The position numbers were made by a program, and so were the translations under genes. Below are positions 43,552 to 51,162 of a stretch of DNA of 64,000 nucleotides, in pieces. This DNA is from a virus. Position 1 is the first letter of the stretch, and every line of letters begins with the position of its first letter. The stretch covers positions 101,077 to 165,076 of the IMG/VR virus record IMGVR_UViG_3300008120_000004; one strand, 5' to 3'. Under the pieces are notes generated by a model that saw only the letters and a list, made by a program, of their open reading frames with translations, was not told the DNA's origin and searched no databases.

Positions 43552-44958
43552 ATGACTCTGTTCAAAAAAATTATTTTAATTACAGCTTTAGCAGCTGCAT
43601 GTCCTTCATATGCTGATGAGTATAAAAATACTCTTCTTATTCTTAAAGAAAAATTCATAATATCTCAACAGGAGTATGAAGATAAACTTAAAGCGTACGA
43701 AGAAAGAGAAGAAAATAAAAAGTTCGCTGAGCAAAGAATCGACAAAGATGTTAGCGATAACAACAAGTGGAGACAAGCCAGAGTTAATGACGGATCAGTC
43801 ACCGAAAATGGAATCGGGCTCAAGAGTAAAGATGGAAACAATACCATCCAACTTACAGGTCGAATTCATAATGACTATAGACACTATTCACCCTCTTACG
43901 GTCTCAATCAAGCCACGGATACGTATCAAAACGTAATTGAAATGCGTCGTGCACGATTAGGTGTAAGAGGCCAATTTGCAAAAGACTTTAAGTACGAAGT
44001 TGTAGGTAACTTTGGTAATGATGTCGGAGCATCTAGTACTTCTACTACTATGGACGTAGCCTGGGTTAATTATGCTGCTAGCCCAGAAGCTCAGTTTCAG
44101 TTTGGTTTGTTCAAGATGCCATTTAGCTTGGAGCAACTAACTAGCTCTAACAATATTGACTTTATGGAGCGTAGTTTAATTGGTCAAGTAGAAGGTGAGT
44201 TCATCCCTGGTAAAGAAACTGGCTTCATGCTGCACGGGGTACCTAAGCCTGGTCTTACCTATGCTGTTGCTTTAAGCCGAGGCAGAACTAACAAAGACGC
44301 TGTGTCAGATGGTTTAGATTATATCGGTAGAGTAACAACTAACATCGCTGACTTAACAGGAAGTAAAGCTTTTACAGCTCATTTAGGTGCTGCGTATAGC
44401 CAAGGTGAAGTAAGAGGTGGTGTTACTCCTTCTAGCGGAAGAACTGAATCACGTTCACAAAATGCATTCTTCACAGGCCCTGCATTGGGTGGAGTTACCA
44501 CAAGAACACGTCAAGGTATAGAAGCAGCTTTTGCATATAATGCATTCAAAGTTCAAGCAGAGCAATTTAACTTTAAATACGATCCTACAACAGGTAGTGA
44601 TCAAGAGATTAAAGGTTACTATGTTCAAGCTGTCTATAACCTAACTGGTGAGAGCTTTAATTACAAAGACGGTGTATTCAGCTCAATTAAACCTGCTTCA
44701 CCTATAGACAAAGGTGGCAAAGGGGCATGGCAGGTTGGTGTTCGTATGAGTGAGTTTGATGCAAGCCCTATTGCTGTGGCTGCAGGTAAAACTAATCGTG
44801 CTGTAGCAACAACTTATGGTATTACCTGGTTTGCTACAGAAAATTTACGTTTTATGGTAAACTATGTAGACACTAAATACGACCATTTAGTTGGCTCTTC
44901 CGGCGGAAGAGTAAACGGAGATAGAGCAATTATGTTTAGAAGCCAGTTAAATTTCTAA
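43552..44958 (+). CDS. Phosphate-selective porin (OprP/OprO family)
   Basis: The protein has a signal peptide (ending near PSYA-DEY), a 50-residue charged coiled-coil region, and then a beta-barrel rich in alternating aromatic/polar strands. Family segments include LTGRIHNDYRHYSP, EMRRARLGVRGQFAKDFKYEVVGNFG and FQFGLFKMPFSLEQLTSSNNIDFMER. It ends in Phe, the outer-membrane assembly signal. It would sit in the host outer membrane and pass phosphate to PstS. A terminator follows. Confidence 0.9.
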   Translation: MTLFKKIILITALAAACPSYADEYKNTLLILKEKFIISQQEYEDKLKAYEEREENKKFAEQRIDKDVSDNNKWRQARVNDGSVTENGIGLKSKDGNNTIQLTGRIHNDYRHYSPSYGLNQATDTYQNVIEMRRARLGVRGQFAKDFKYEVVGNFGNDVGASSTSTTMDVAWVNYAASPEAQFQFGLFKMPFSLEQLTSSNNIDFMERSLIGQVEGEFIPGKETGFMLHGVPKPGLTYAVALSRGRTNKDAVSDGLDYIGRVTTNIADLTGSKAFTAHLGAAYSQGEVRGGVTPSSGRTESRSQNAFFTGPALGGVTTRTRQGIEAAFAYNAFKVQAEQFNFKYDPTTGSDQEIKGYYVQAVYNLTGESFNYKDGVFSSIKPASPIDKGGKGAWQVGVRMSEFDASPIAVAAGKTNRAVATTYGITWFATENLRFMVNYVDTKYDHLVGSSGGRVNGDRAIMFRSQLNF

Positions 44959-44979
44959 TTAGTTGATTTACTTCTTCTG

Positions 44980-45010
44980 ACCCCCTATAATCTTCTTATA
45001 GGGGGTTTTA
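44980..45010 (+). terminator. Rho-independent terminator after porin gene
   Basis: A 10-bp stem (CCCCCTATAA with TTATAGGGGG, loop TCTTC) is followed by TTTTATT. The 3' arm GGGGG also serves as the only candidate ribosome site for the gene starting at 45013. Confidence 0.88.
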
Positions 45011-45012
45011 TT

Positions 45013-45441
45013 ATGGATAGAGAACTAGACGAAAAACTTTGTAGTAAGTATCCGCTCATCTTTGCTGACAGGCATAGGTCTATGATGGAAACGGCTATGT
45101 GCTGGGGCTTTGAGTGTGGTAACGGATGGTACGATCTTATCGATACGCTATGTGAAAGGATCCAACTACATATAGAAAGTACAAACAGACATCGTGAGAT
45201 TATGTTAGCCAAGCCGACAGGCTATATTCCTGAAGAGGTTCCTCAGGTGGTAGCTGTTCAAGTTAAAGAGAAGTTCGGTATGCTTCGTTTCTACTATGAT
45301 GGTGGAGATGAACATGTACGCGGTCTAGTAAATATGGCAGAGGCTATGTCTATTAAAATTTGTATGACTTGTGGTAAACCTGGAGTATTGTATACTAGTG
45401 GCTGGTGGAATGTAGCTTGTGAGGAGCATAAAATTGATTGA
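45013..45441 (+). CDS. Conserved hypothetical protein with C-terminal zinc-ribbon-like motif
   Basis: The 142-residue protein belongs to a phage family with the pattern CSKYPLIFADR, TAMCWGFECGNGW, VAVQVKEKFGMLRFYYDGGD, and a C-terminal CMTCGKPG...ACEEH motif likely to bind zinc. Function is unknown. The start is 3 bases after the terminator's T-run, so translation depends on read-through of, or a start within, that hairpin region. Confidence 0.75.
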   Translation: MDRELDEKLCSKYPLIFADRHRSMMETAMCWGFECGNGWYDLIDTLCERIQLHIESTNRHREIMLAKPTGYIPEEVPQVVAVQVKEKFGMLRFYYDGGDEHVRGLVNMAEAMSIKICMTCGKPGVLYTSGWWNVACEEHKID

Positions 45442-45577
45442 CGCAATTGTTCTTATTTGGTATGAGTTTCTAAGTCGCATTCTTACAACTCTACTAGGCA
45501 TTCTCTTCATCTTTATAGGTGTATTATCTCCTGATGCTGCCTATAATGCGATGAAGAAAGCTTTAAAGGATTACTAA
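45434..45577 (+). CDS. Small membrane protein (TTG start)
   Basis: A 47-residue ORF begins at TTG 45434, 7 bases after a gaggag site inside the previous gene. It has one or two hydrophobic segments (AIVLIWYEFLSRILTTLLGILFIFIGVL). Its stop overlaps the next start (TAATG), which supports its reality. Confidence 0.5.
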   Translation: MIDAIVLIWYEFLSRILTTLLGILFIFIGVLSPDAAYNAMKKALKDY

Positions 45578-45774
45578 TGGCCATTCTTGACCTTGTAGCT
45601 TATCGAAACCATAGAGACATTCTTAGACAGGAAGACAGTGCTATTCCTATTTTAGAACTTATCGAGAATTTAGACAAATTAGACCAGTGTCTTACAGAAG
45701 ATATATACTTTGGTATTCTAAAAGGTAATGTGTCTTTAGATGACTTTAGGTACTGGTGTAAAGTAAAGAGGTAA
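45577..45774 (+). CDS. Hypothetical protein
   Basis: A 65-residue acidic/helical protein (ILDLVAYRNHRDILRQED, then LIENLDKLDQCLTEDIYFGIL). Ribosome site aaagga is 9 bases upstream. No family recognised. Confidence 0.55.
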   Translation: MAILDLVAYRNHRDILRQEDSAIPILELIENLDKLDQCLTEDIYFGILKGNVSLDDFRYWCKVKR

Positions 45775-45777
45775 GCT

Positions 45778-45942
45778 ATGACTGTCCGATACTCTGAGCG
45801 ATATGACGCATTGTATGATGATGAAGACATGTTATGGATAGATGGTAAGTGTAGTGACCCAGAATGCGACTACTGTGCTGATAGGCCAGAGTTTCCTGAA
45901 TTAGATTCTAACGATAGAGTGGTAAATAATGCTAAGTTTTGA
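45778..45942 (+). CDS. Small hypothetical protein with Cys cluster
   Basis: A 54-residue acidic ORF with IDGKCSDPECDYCADRP, a possible metal-binding Cys trio. It starts 3 bases after the previous stop and overlaps the next ORF by 14 bases. Confidence 0.5.
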   Translation: MTVRYSERYDALYDDEDMLWIDGKCSDPECDYCADRPEFPELDSNDRVVNNAKF

Positions 45943-46174
45943 TTGGAAGATTATAGATGATAGATTTTATTACTATGAAACCAATTCAGGTAAGATTGTT
46001 GGGTTTGTTCATAAACATGCCCTTACCTCTATTTGGAATTCAGTAATTTACGTAGGTAATGAAAGGCACATTGCAGGTAATGAAATCGGTCTTGGTCAGT
46101 ATATAGATATGGACTTTGCAAGAAGAGCTGTTATTAATTACTGGGAAATAGAATCTAGGACGCTGCTAGAATGA
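45929..46174 (+). CDS. Hypothetical protein
   Basis: The 81-residue protein (FDWKIIDDRFYYYETNSGKIVGFVHKHALTSIWNSVIYV, then IGLGQYIDMDFARRAVINYW) looks like a small alpha/beta domain. Similar phage proteins exist, function unknown. It overlaps both neighbours by 14 and 4 bases. Confidence 0.6.
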   Translation: MLSFDWKIIDDRFYYYETNSGKIVGFVHKHALTSIWNSVIYVGNERHIAGNEIGLGQYIDMDFARRAVINYWEIESRTLLE

Positions 46175-46395
46175 TTAATGGATTAACTAAGAAACAAAAA
46201 ACATTTGCAAAGATCTTACAAGAGTTTGATTATGTAGATCAGATCAATCAGTTTATAGAATCCCTTCCCGATATAGATAAAAAGGACGCTATCACGGTGT
46301 ATGAGTTAATGATAGCACACTACATCGATCAATACGATGAGACTGAGATTGCTGATGCACTATGGGAAGATTTAACTAATAAGTGGAAAGAATGA
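46171..46395 (+). CDS. Hypothetical helical protein
   Basis: A 74-residue helical protein (LTKKQKTFAKILQEFDYVDQI, YELMIAHYIDQYDETEIADALW). It overlaps the previous gene by 4 bases and the Rieske gene by 4 bases. No family recognised. Confidence 0.55.
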   Translation: MINGLTKKQKTFAKILQEFDYVDQINQFIESLPDIDKKDAITVYELMIAHYIDQYDETEIADALWEDLTNKWKE

Positions 46396-47456
46396 AGCCC
46401 TCACATTTTTATTTTAGCGATACCATTTTTCAGAAAGAGCAAGGTCTATTTAATCAAGCAGGTTACCTAGGTCATGAGATTCATCTTCAAACTAACAATT
46501 ATTATTGTCCTCCTCACGATCCTGGTAAAGTCCTGGTTAATAATAAAAATGGTATAGAATGTCTCAGTAATGTATGTAGACATCGCCAGGCCACTATCAT
46601 GAATAGATCTGGTAACTGTGCCAATCTAGTATGTCCTTTGCATGGCTGGACATATGACATGGAAGGTAAATTAATCGGTGCTCCTCATTTCGATCAGCAA
46701 GATAGGCATCTAGATAAGTTTAACACACAAACATGGAATGGTCTTATCTTTGAGAAGAAAGGTAAAGACATCGTTAGTGACTTAAGCCGTATGCAGCTGG
46801 GTAAGTATTTCGACTTCACCGGTTATGCATTTCATTCTAAAGTCGAGCATATCTGTAACTATAACTGGAAGACGTTTATTGAGGTCTACCTCGATGACTA
46901 TCATGTAGATCCATTTCATCCAGGTTTAGGTAATTTTGTGGATTGTAATAGTTTGTTATGGGAGCATGGACCTAGCTATTCTGTTCAAGCTGTAGGAATC
47001 AAGAACAAGCTTCAGACACCAGGTACGGCTACCTATAAGAAATGGCATAAAGCTTTACTGGACTATACTAAAGGTAAAGTTCCGGAGCATGGAGCGATCT
47101 GGCTAACTATCTATCCTAATATTATGGTAGAATGGTATCCTGAGGTTCTGGTCATCTCTACATTATGGCCTGAGTCACCTGAGAAAACCAGGAACATAGT
47201 TGAGTTCTATTATCCAGAAGAGATCGTTCATTTTGAATCTGAGTTTGTAGAGTGTCATCAGGCCGCTTACATGGAGACATGCGATGAGGATGATGAGATT
47301 GCCGAGCGTATGGATTTAGGTAGAAAGCAATTACATAAGAGACAAGCTAGTGACTATGGACCAGTTCACAATCCAATGGAGATAGGTCTTAATTACTTCT
47401 ACGACTATTACAACAGTTATCAAAATATTAACTTTATTAACTATAAACCCGAATAG
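46392..47456 (+). CDS. Rieske-type non-haem iron oxygenase
   Basis: The 354-residue protein resembles the large subunit of ring-hydroxylating or quaternary-amine Rieske oxygenases. The [2Fe-2S] site is C62-x-H64 (CRHR) and C81-x2-H84 (CPLHGW). The mononuclear iron site includes H171 and H176 in DDYHVDPFH, with a likely third acidic ligand in METCDEDDE near the C-terminus. No reductase partner is nearby, so host electron carriers would be needed. ATG 46392 (ATGA overlap) is preferred to GTG 46383. The substrate is not predictable. Confidence 0.88.
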   Translation: MKPSHFYFSDTIFQKEQGLFNQAGYLGHEIHLQTNNYYCPPHDPGKVLVNNKNGIECLSNVCRHRQATIMNRSGNCANLVCPLHGWTYDMEGKLIGAPHFDQQDRHLDKFNTQTWNGLIFEKKGKDIVSDLSRMQLGKYFDFTGYAFHSKVEHICNYNWKTFIEVYLDDYHVDPFHPGLGNFVDCNSLLWEHGPSYSVQAVGIKNKLQTPGTATYKKWHKALLDYTKGKVPEHGAIWLTIYPNIMVEWYPEVLVISTLWPESPEKTRNIVEFYYPEEIVHFESEFVECHQAAYMETCDEDDEIAERMDLGRKQLHKRQASDYGPVHNPMEIGLNYFYDYYNSYQNINFINYKPE

Positions 47457-47485
47457 TTACTAAAATGTTAACTAAATAATTTCCG

Positions 47486-47511
47486 AACCCACGATTTCCG
47501 TGGGTTTTTTT
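47486..47511 (+). terminator. Rho-independent terminator after Rieske gene
   Basis: An 8-bp stem (AACCCACG with CGTGGGTT, loop ATTTC) is followed by a 7-base T-run (47505-47511, the first two paired). It separates the Rieske operon from the early-type cluster. Confidence 0.9.
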
Positions 47512-47523
47512 GTTACGTAACGC

Positions 47524-47552
47524 TTGCACCAAAACCCGTTTGCCTGCATAAT
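47524..47552 (+). promoter_or_regulatory. Early-type promoter with CCCGTTTG spacer
   Basis: TTGCAC (47524-47529), 17-base spacer containing CCCGTTTG, and CATAAT (47547-47552). It starts the small-gene operon at 47583. Confidence 0.8.
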
Positions 47553-47582
47553 GACAATATGAAAACGAGAAAGGAAAACGAC

Positions 47583-47939
47583 ATGAAGATCTCTTACGAC
47601 GAGAACATTATCAGCGATTTGCACAAAGATGCATATGGCTTTCGTCCAGACGGTTCGTTCTGGGGAACATGGGCAGCTTTCAATCCTATTCAAAAGCAGG
47701 CGTTGTGGGATAGTATGCTAGCTGATCTTACTCGTGCTATTGAGGATGAAGAAGAGGGTTACAAGATGGCTGTAGAAGAATTTGAAGCTCGTATTGACAA
47801 CTTAATGCATGATTGTTCAAATCGTAAGGCTATTGTAGGTTGGTTCTTGCGAGCAGAAAATCATGAAAATGAAATCGAGAGTTTCGAATTCATTAACGGT
47901 CTCCCGTTTGGTTATCTCAAGAAAATGGAGTATGTATGA
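47583..47939 (+). CDS. Conserved hypothetical phage protein
   Basis: The 118-residue protein contains DLHKDAYGFRPDGSFWGTWAAFNPIQKQALWDSM and an EDEEEGYKMAVEEFEARI helix, a pattern found in early regions of many phages, function unknown. ATG 47583 (aaagg 9 bases upstream) is preferred to ATG 47559, which would lie at the expected transcription start. It is the first gene of the operon. Confidence 0.75.
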   Translation: MKISYDENIISDLHKDAYGFRPDGSFWGTWAAFNPIQKQALWDSMLADLTRAIEDEEEGYKMAVEEFEARIDNLMHDCSNRKAIVGWFLRAENHENEIESFEFINGLPFGYLKKMEYV

Positions 47940-48145
47940 CGAACGATATTTTACAATTAGCAGAAGACTTTTGTCTGGATAATATTCGGTATACAGAGTT
48001 TAATTTCCTGTATGAGATGTATCGTGAGAATGTAGGTATTGAGCGCTCGGTGATGCTTGCGCTAAACGAATTAGGTTTATTGAGTAAGTTTATTGACAAG
48101 AATTGGAGTAAATTATCATGTATATCGCCCATAACTACGGACTAG
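47936..48145 (+). CDS. Hypothetical protein
   Basis: A 69-residue acidic helical protein (DILQLAEDFCLDNIRYTEFNFLYEMYRENVG), coupled by an ATGA overlap to the previous gene and overlapping the next by 28 bases. No family recognised. Confidence 0.55.
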   Translation: MTNDILQLAEDFCLDNIRYTEFNFLYEMYRENVGIERSVMLALNELGLLSKFIDKNWSKLSCISPITTD

Positions 48146-48342
48146 TCAGAATCGTTCATGACGGTAGTCCGTTCAACACCGCTTATGACATTAAGGTAGA
48201 ATGGCGTGAGACAGAAGACAGTGAATGGACTATGTATTCTGGCTACAATTCATTAAGTAATGATTATGCATATTCAGAAGCTAATCAAGCGGCAACTCGT
48301 GCTATGGCAGAATTAGCTAGGAGGAAAGCAAACAATGAATAG
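48118..48342 (+). CDS. Hypothetical protein
   Basis: A 74-residue protein with an N-terminal strand pair (GLVRIVHDGSPF, AYDIKVEWRETEDSEWTMYSGY) and a C-terminal Ala-rich helix. It overlaps neighbours on both sides. No family recognised. Confidence 0.55.
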   Translation: MYIAHNYGLVRIVHDGSPFNTAYDIKVEWRETEDSEWTMYSGYNSLSNDYAYSEANQAATRAMAELARRKANNE

Positions 48343-48607
48343 AGAAGAGTTAGCCGAACAATGTCGCCTGGAGAGGTTAGATTGTCAGGATGCTTACAAC
48401 AAGATCAAAGCCGGGCAGATGACCTTTGAAGACTTTTACTATGGATGGTTGGATAATATTCGTTCTATAGATTTCGATCATGGATATGAATATGCCATGG
48501 ACAATGTAGAAGATTTTATTCAAGACGCCGAGGGTGATATAGATTACGTCAGATTCCTAATTGAAAAAGACCGTAATGCTAGAAATGGCGAGCTGGATAT
48601 CATATAA
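48335..48607 (+). CDS. Hypothetical protein
   Basis: A 90-residue acidic protein (EELAEQCRLERLDCQDAYNKIKAGQMTFEDFYYGWLDNI). A strong taggagg site lies inside the previous gene. No family recognised. Confidence 0.6.
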   Translation: MNREELAEQCRLERLDCQDAYNKIKAGQMTFEDFYYGWLDNIRSIDFDHGYEYAMDNVEDFIQDAEGDIDYVRFLIEKDRNARNGELDII

Positions 48608-48633
48608 TAGAGGTTCAATGATAGGGGGTCATG

Positions 48634-48840
48634 ATGAGAAAAACCAAATATTTCGATGTAAATTATATTATGGGTGAACCTGCACTCTTTAACGACAAGA
48701 TTTCCACAGGTCGTTCGTTGAAGTGGTTTACAGGATACTTTACAGAATCGCTCTTTAAGAATAGAGGACCTCGTCTGTTGCAGATTCCGTATGTGAAGAA
48801 TGTCAAGCAGGGCCGCGGTTGGATTAGAGTTTACGTATGA
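48634..48840 (+). CDS. Hypothetical protein
   Basis: A 68-residue basic protein (KTKYFDVNYIMGEPALFN, SLKWFTGYFTESLFKNRGPRLLQIPYVKNVKQGRGWIRVYV). ATG 48634 is 5 bases from an aggggg site; ATG 48631 is also possible. No family recognised. Confidence 0.55.
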   Translation: MRKTKYFDVNYIMGEPALFNDKISTGRSLKWFTGYFTESLFKNRGPRLLQIPYVKNVKQGRGWIRVYV

Positions 48841-49076
48841 GGTATTGGACTATAGTTTATCCAGATGTAACGTCTACAGGTGCAGAGTACGATCATTGGG
48901 AGACGTTATCAGAGAAAGAGATTTTAGATCAATACTGGGTATACTGGTTTACAAAGATGATTAATAACCAGCAATCGTTAGAGGATTTAACTTCTGAGAG
49001 GTGCATTGAAGACTGGTGTATCGTCCATTGGGCATCTCGTAACTATTGGCGTGAAATGAAGGAGTGTATACAATGA
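48837..49076 (+). CDS. Conserved hypothetical phage protein
   Basis: A 79-residue, Trp-rich protein (RYWTIVYPDVTSTGAEYDHWETLSEKEILDQYWVYW, IEDWCIVHWASRNYW). This pattern is widespread among tailed-phage early proteins, function unknown. Overlaps neighbours by 4 bases each. Confidence 0.7.
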   Translation: MRYWTIVYPDVTSTGAEYDHWETLSEKEILDQYWVYWFTKMINNQQSLEDLTSERCIEDWCIVHWASRNYWREMKECIQ

Positions 49077-49249
49077 TGGATAAGATTAAGAATTTTCTAT
49101 ATCAGCATCGAGTCAAGATTAGTTATTTTATCGGTGGGGCTAACATTCTATCGGGGCTATTAAACATTCTTATAGGTAATGTGGTCTTAGGTCTATTTTG
49201 GCTCAGCATGGGTGCTTTTATTATTTTCGATGTACGTACTTACTCATGA
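49073..49249 (+). CDS. Small membrane protein
   Basis: A 58-residue protein with two hydrophobic segments (VKISYFIGGANILSGLLNILI and VVLGLFWLSMGAFIIF). ATG 49073 forms an ATGA overlap with the previous stop. No family recognised. Confidence 0.6.
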   Translation: MMDKIKNFLYQHRVKISYFIGGANILSGLLNILIGNVVLGLFWLSMGAFIIFDVRTYS

Positions 49250-49416
49250 ATGAGAATGACATTGTTTATCGTTTAAGAAAGCGTGCTGAGATTCGTCGGC
49301 AGATTCCAACGCGTAAGTCCGTACAAGAGGGTCAGGCCGATCGATTAGCTGATTTATTAGAAGAGGCCGCTATAGAGATTGAGCGTTTGAGGAAGCAAGA
49401 TGAAACCATTGTTTAA
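49246..49416 (+). CDS. Small coiled-coil phage protein
   Basis: A 56-residue charged helical protein (NDIVYRLRKRAEIRRQIP...ADRLADLLEEAAIEIERLRKQ), a pattern common in phage early regions. ATG 49246 overlaps the previous stop (ATGA). Confidence 0.6.
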   Translation: MNENDIVYRLRKRAEIRRQIPTRKSVQEGQADRLADLLEEAAIEIERLRKQDETIV

Positions 49417-49633
49417 GACCGTCAAGGTAATCTATAATGCTATAGATGAGTCTTATGAGATTTGGTATCGCAACTGGTTTGTATGGAACTTCGATAGCAG
49501 CTACAAATTCGATAAGCCAGATAACAAATACCCTATTCATTATAGGACTAAAGAGCAGGCCGAGCAAATGGCCATTAATCGCGCGGCAGCCATGCTTAAG
49601 TCGGTAGAAGTATTTCGAGGAACTGCGACATGA
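49400..49633 (+). CDS. Hypothetical protein
   Basis: A 77-residue protein (VIYNAIDESYEIWYRNWFVWNFDSSYKFD...TKEQAEQMAINRAAAML), probably a small beta-hairpin plus helix domain. Ribosome site gaggaag is inside the previous gene. No family recognised. Confidence 0.6.
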   Translation: MKPLFKTVKVIYNAIDESYEIWYRNWFVWNFDSSYKFDKPDNKYPIHYRTKEQAEQMAINRAAAMLKSVEVFRGTAT

Positions 49634-49881
49634 AGAAGTTAGCTATTGTTTTCGTTCTGTTTCTAGCAGCATGTGAGAGAACGGAGATTATAAAAGAGCC
49701 TATAGTTTCAGATCAATGTTTGCGTCGTGAGTTATTCAACGAGTGTATGAAATCATTGCCAGCCGGGCCTGTTGCTACTCAATACAATGATTGGGATGAT
49801 GTAGTATCCGAATGTCGATCTTACGCATGGTCTGTATCGACGCGTTTGGAATCCATGATTAAGAAAGAATGCCGAGGGTAA
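49630..49881 (+). CDS. Small lipoprotein
   Basis: The N-terminus MKKLAIVFVLFLAAC is a lipoprotein signal (Cys15). The mature 69 residues contain four further Cys residues. Location in an early operon argues against a lysis spanin; superinfection exclusion is one possible role of phage lipoproteins, but this is speculative. Confidence 0.65.
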   Translation: MKKLAIVFVLFLAACERTEIIKEPIVSDQCLRRELFNECMKSLPAGPVATQYNDWDDVVSECRSYAWSVSTRLESMIKKECRG

Positions 49882-50205
49882 ATGAATTATCATGCTCATA
49901 TCTACTGGAAGCATATAGGTGAACGCGTCCAGGCCTTATCACTTCGTCCGCTACTAGAATCATTAGGATGTGGTTTAGGTGCTATTCATGATAAGCCAAT
50001 AGGTCCTCATCCATTGCCGATGTATCAAGCCATGTATGATAGCTCCAATAAAACCGAGGTAGAATCGTTACTAAAAGCTCAATCCATGTCTATTCTACTG
50101 CATGAAGATATTGGTCTAGATCATGTAAGAGATCATACCGAAGGTGCTCGTTGGATTAATGAGTCGTTAGAATTAGACCTGAAGTTTTTAGAGGATTTTG
50201 AATGA
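49882..50205 (+). CDS. DOPA 4,5-dioxygenase-like protein
   Basis: The 107-residue protein matches the layout of the DOPA 4,5-dioxygenase family. It has HAHIYWKHIGERVQALSLRPLL, then PIGPHPLPMYQAMYD, SILLHEDIGLDHVRDHTEGARWIN and a final LDL. Conserved His residues (H4 and H6, PHP, LLHED, DHT) would form the metal site. Family members cleave catechol rings; in bacteria their roles are poorly known. Confidence 0.7.
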   Translation: MNYHAHIYWKHIGERVQALSLRPLLESLGCGLGAIHDKPIGPHPLPMYQAMYDSSNKTEVESLLKAQSMSILLHEDIGLDHVRDHTEGARWINESLELDLKFLEDFE

Positions 50206-50348
50206 ATCAGCCTTGGTATGTGAGATTGTTATGGTGGGTATGTGAGAGAATGAATCATCCGATGATTAACAAAGGATGGATATATGATGGACAATATCAC
50301 CGTGACTGCCGCCTATGCAAGAGAATAATCTCTGAGGATATAAAATGA
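50202..50348 (+). CDS. Small Trp/Cys-rich protein
   Basis: A 48-residue ORF (NQPWYVRLLWWVCERMNHPMINKGW, HRDCRLCKRI) with a CRLC motif. It overlaps both neighbours by 4 bases (ATGA at each end), which supports expression. Confidence 0.5.
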   Translation: MNQPWYVRLLWWVCERMNHPMINKGWIYDGQYHRDCRLCKRIISEDIK

Positions 50349-50578
50349 ACGAATCAATCAAAGAATTAGCCGAGAGAGCTGGATTTTCTCTATGGGAAGA
50401 TGAGCCCTGGAAACCCAATGGAGCTATCATCGATTGGTGCTGCAATTATGATCGTGAGTTAGAATTATTTGCAGAATTAATTATTCAAAGATGTATAGAA
50501 ATATGCGAAGAAGGATCGACATCTCAGATGACTAGTACGGGTGCAGCTAATCTTATTAGAATGACGTTAGCAAAGTAA
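50345..50578 (+). CDS. MNExIxELAxxAG-family protein, copy 1
   Basis: The 77-residue protein begins MNESIKELAERAGFSLWEDEPW and contains FAELIIQRCIEICEE. It is one of four paralogues here (also 50810, 54103, 54315) sharing an N-terminal MN.xi.eLAe.a helix and an FAE(L/M)I..EC helix. Such proteins are common in phages, function unknown. Confidence 0.65.
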   Translation: MNESIKELAERAGFSLWEDEPWKPNGAIIDWCCNYDRELELFAELIIQRCIEICEEGSTSQMTSTGAANLIRMTLAK

Positions 50579-50582
50579 GAAA

Positions 50583-50813
50583 ATGAGCCTTCTACCCTGC
50601 CCGCAATGTAATTCTGAAGCCGAAATCTTCTCCACGGGTACGTCAGAATGTTATGGTTGGGCATGGCAAACGTATGGTGTGAGATGTAAAGATGACCATA
50701 AGAAGCATTGCGATATGGAAATAAGTATGACTGCTGATTTCTTCTATGTAGATATCCATGATGAATATTGGGAAAAGATTTGGAATAATTTACCAGTAAG
50801 GGCAAAGATATGA
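50583..50813 (+). CDS. Lar-like zinc-ribbon protein
   Basis: The 76-residue protein starts SLLPCPQCNSEAEI and continues YGVRCKDDHKKHCDMEISM and IWNNLP, the Lar/restriction-alleviation pattern (LxPCPxCgg.a, C...C, WN). Rac-prophage Lar modulates type I restriction. Here the zinc site is C6/C9 and the C-terminal Cys pair. Functional transfer from Lar is tentative. Confidence 0.65.
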   Translation: MSLLPCPQCNSEAEIFSTGTSECYGWAWQTYGVRCKDDHKKHCDMEISMTADFFYVDIHDEYWEKIWNNLPVRAKI

Positions 50814-51004
50814 ACGATCGAATTCATGAATTAGCCAAAGAATGCTACGTATATACAGGTTCGGTACATACTAATCATTTTGCCTATTGGAAGTTCGCTG
50901 AGTTGATTATCGCTGAATGTATCGAAGCCGCTAGAACAGTTGGTGGTGATGCAGGTATTGAAATGGAAACAACTATTAGAAATATATTTGGAGTTGAAGA
51001 ATGA
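50810..51004 (+). CDS. MNExIxELAxxAG-family protein, copy 2
   Basis: The 64-residue paralogue (NDRIHELAKECYVYTG, FAELIIAECIEAAR) ends METTIRNIFGVEE, matching the ends of other copies (ILKHFGLYE). ATGA overlaps join it to its neighbours. Confidence 0.62.
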   Translation: MNDRIHELAKECYVYTGSVHTNHFAYWKFAELIIAECIEAARTVGGDAGIEMETTIRNIFGVEE

Positions 51005-51162
51005 ACGAACGATTGGAGATGTTGAGTGATAAGGTTCGTCGAGGCGAACCGATTGACTTCAGCGAGGCTATTGAGGTTATTGAATATCAGGAACAATTGA
51101 AACAAGAACGAAAAACAAATTCTTTTGTTAGCCGTGTGCGAAAATTTTTTGGAATAGAATGA
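51001..51162 (+). CDS. Small hypothetical protein
   Basis: A 53-residue charged ORF (NERLEMLSDKVRRGEPIDFSEAIEVIEYQEQLKQE) ending RKFFGIE. It overlaps both neighbours by 4 bases. Confidence 0.5.
   Translation: MNERLEMLSDKVRRGEPIDFSEAIEVIEYQEQLKQERKTNSFVSRVRKFFGIE

Noticed and set aside
47559-47582. Upstream ATG for the 47583 gene
   Set aside because: It coincides with the expected transcription start and has no ribosome site.
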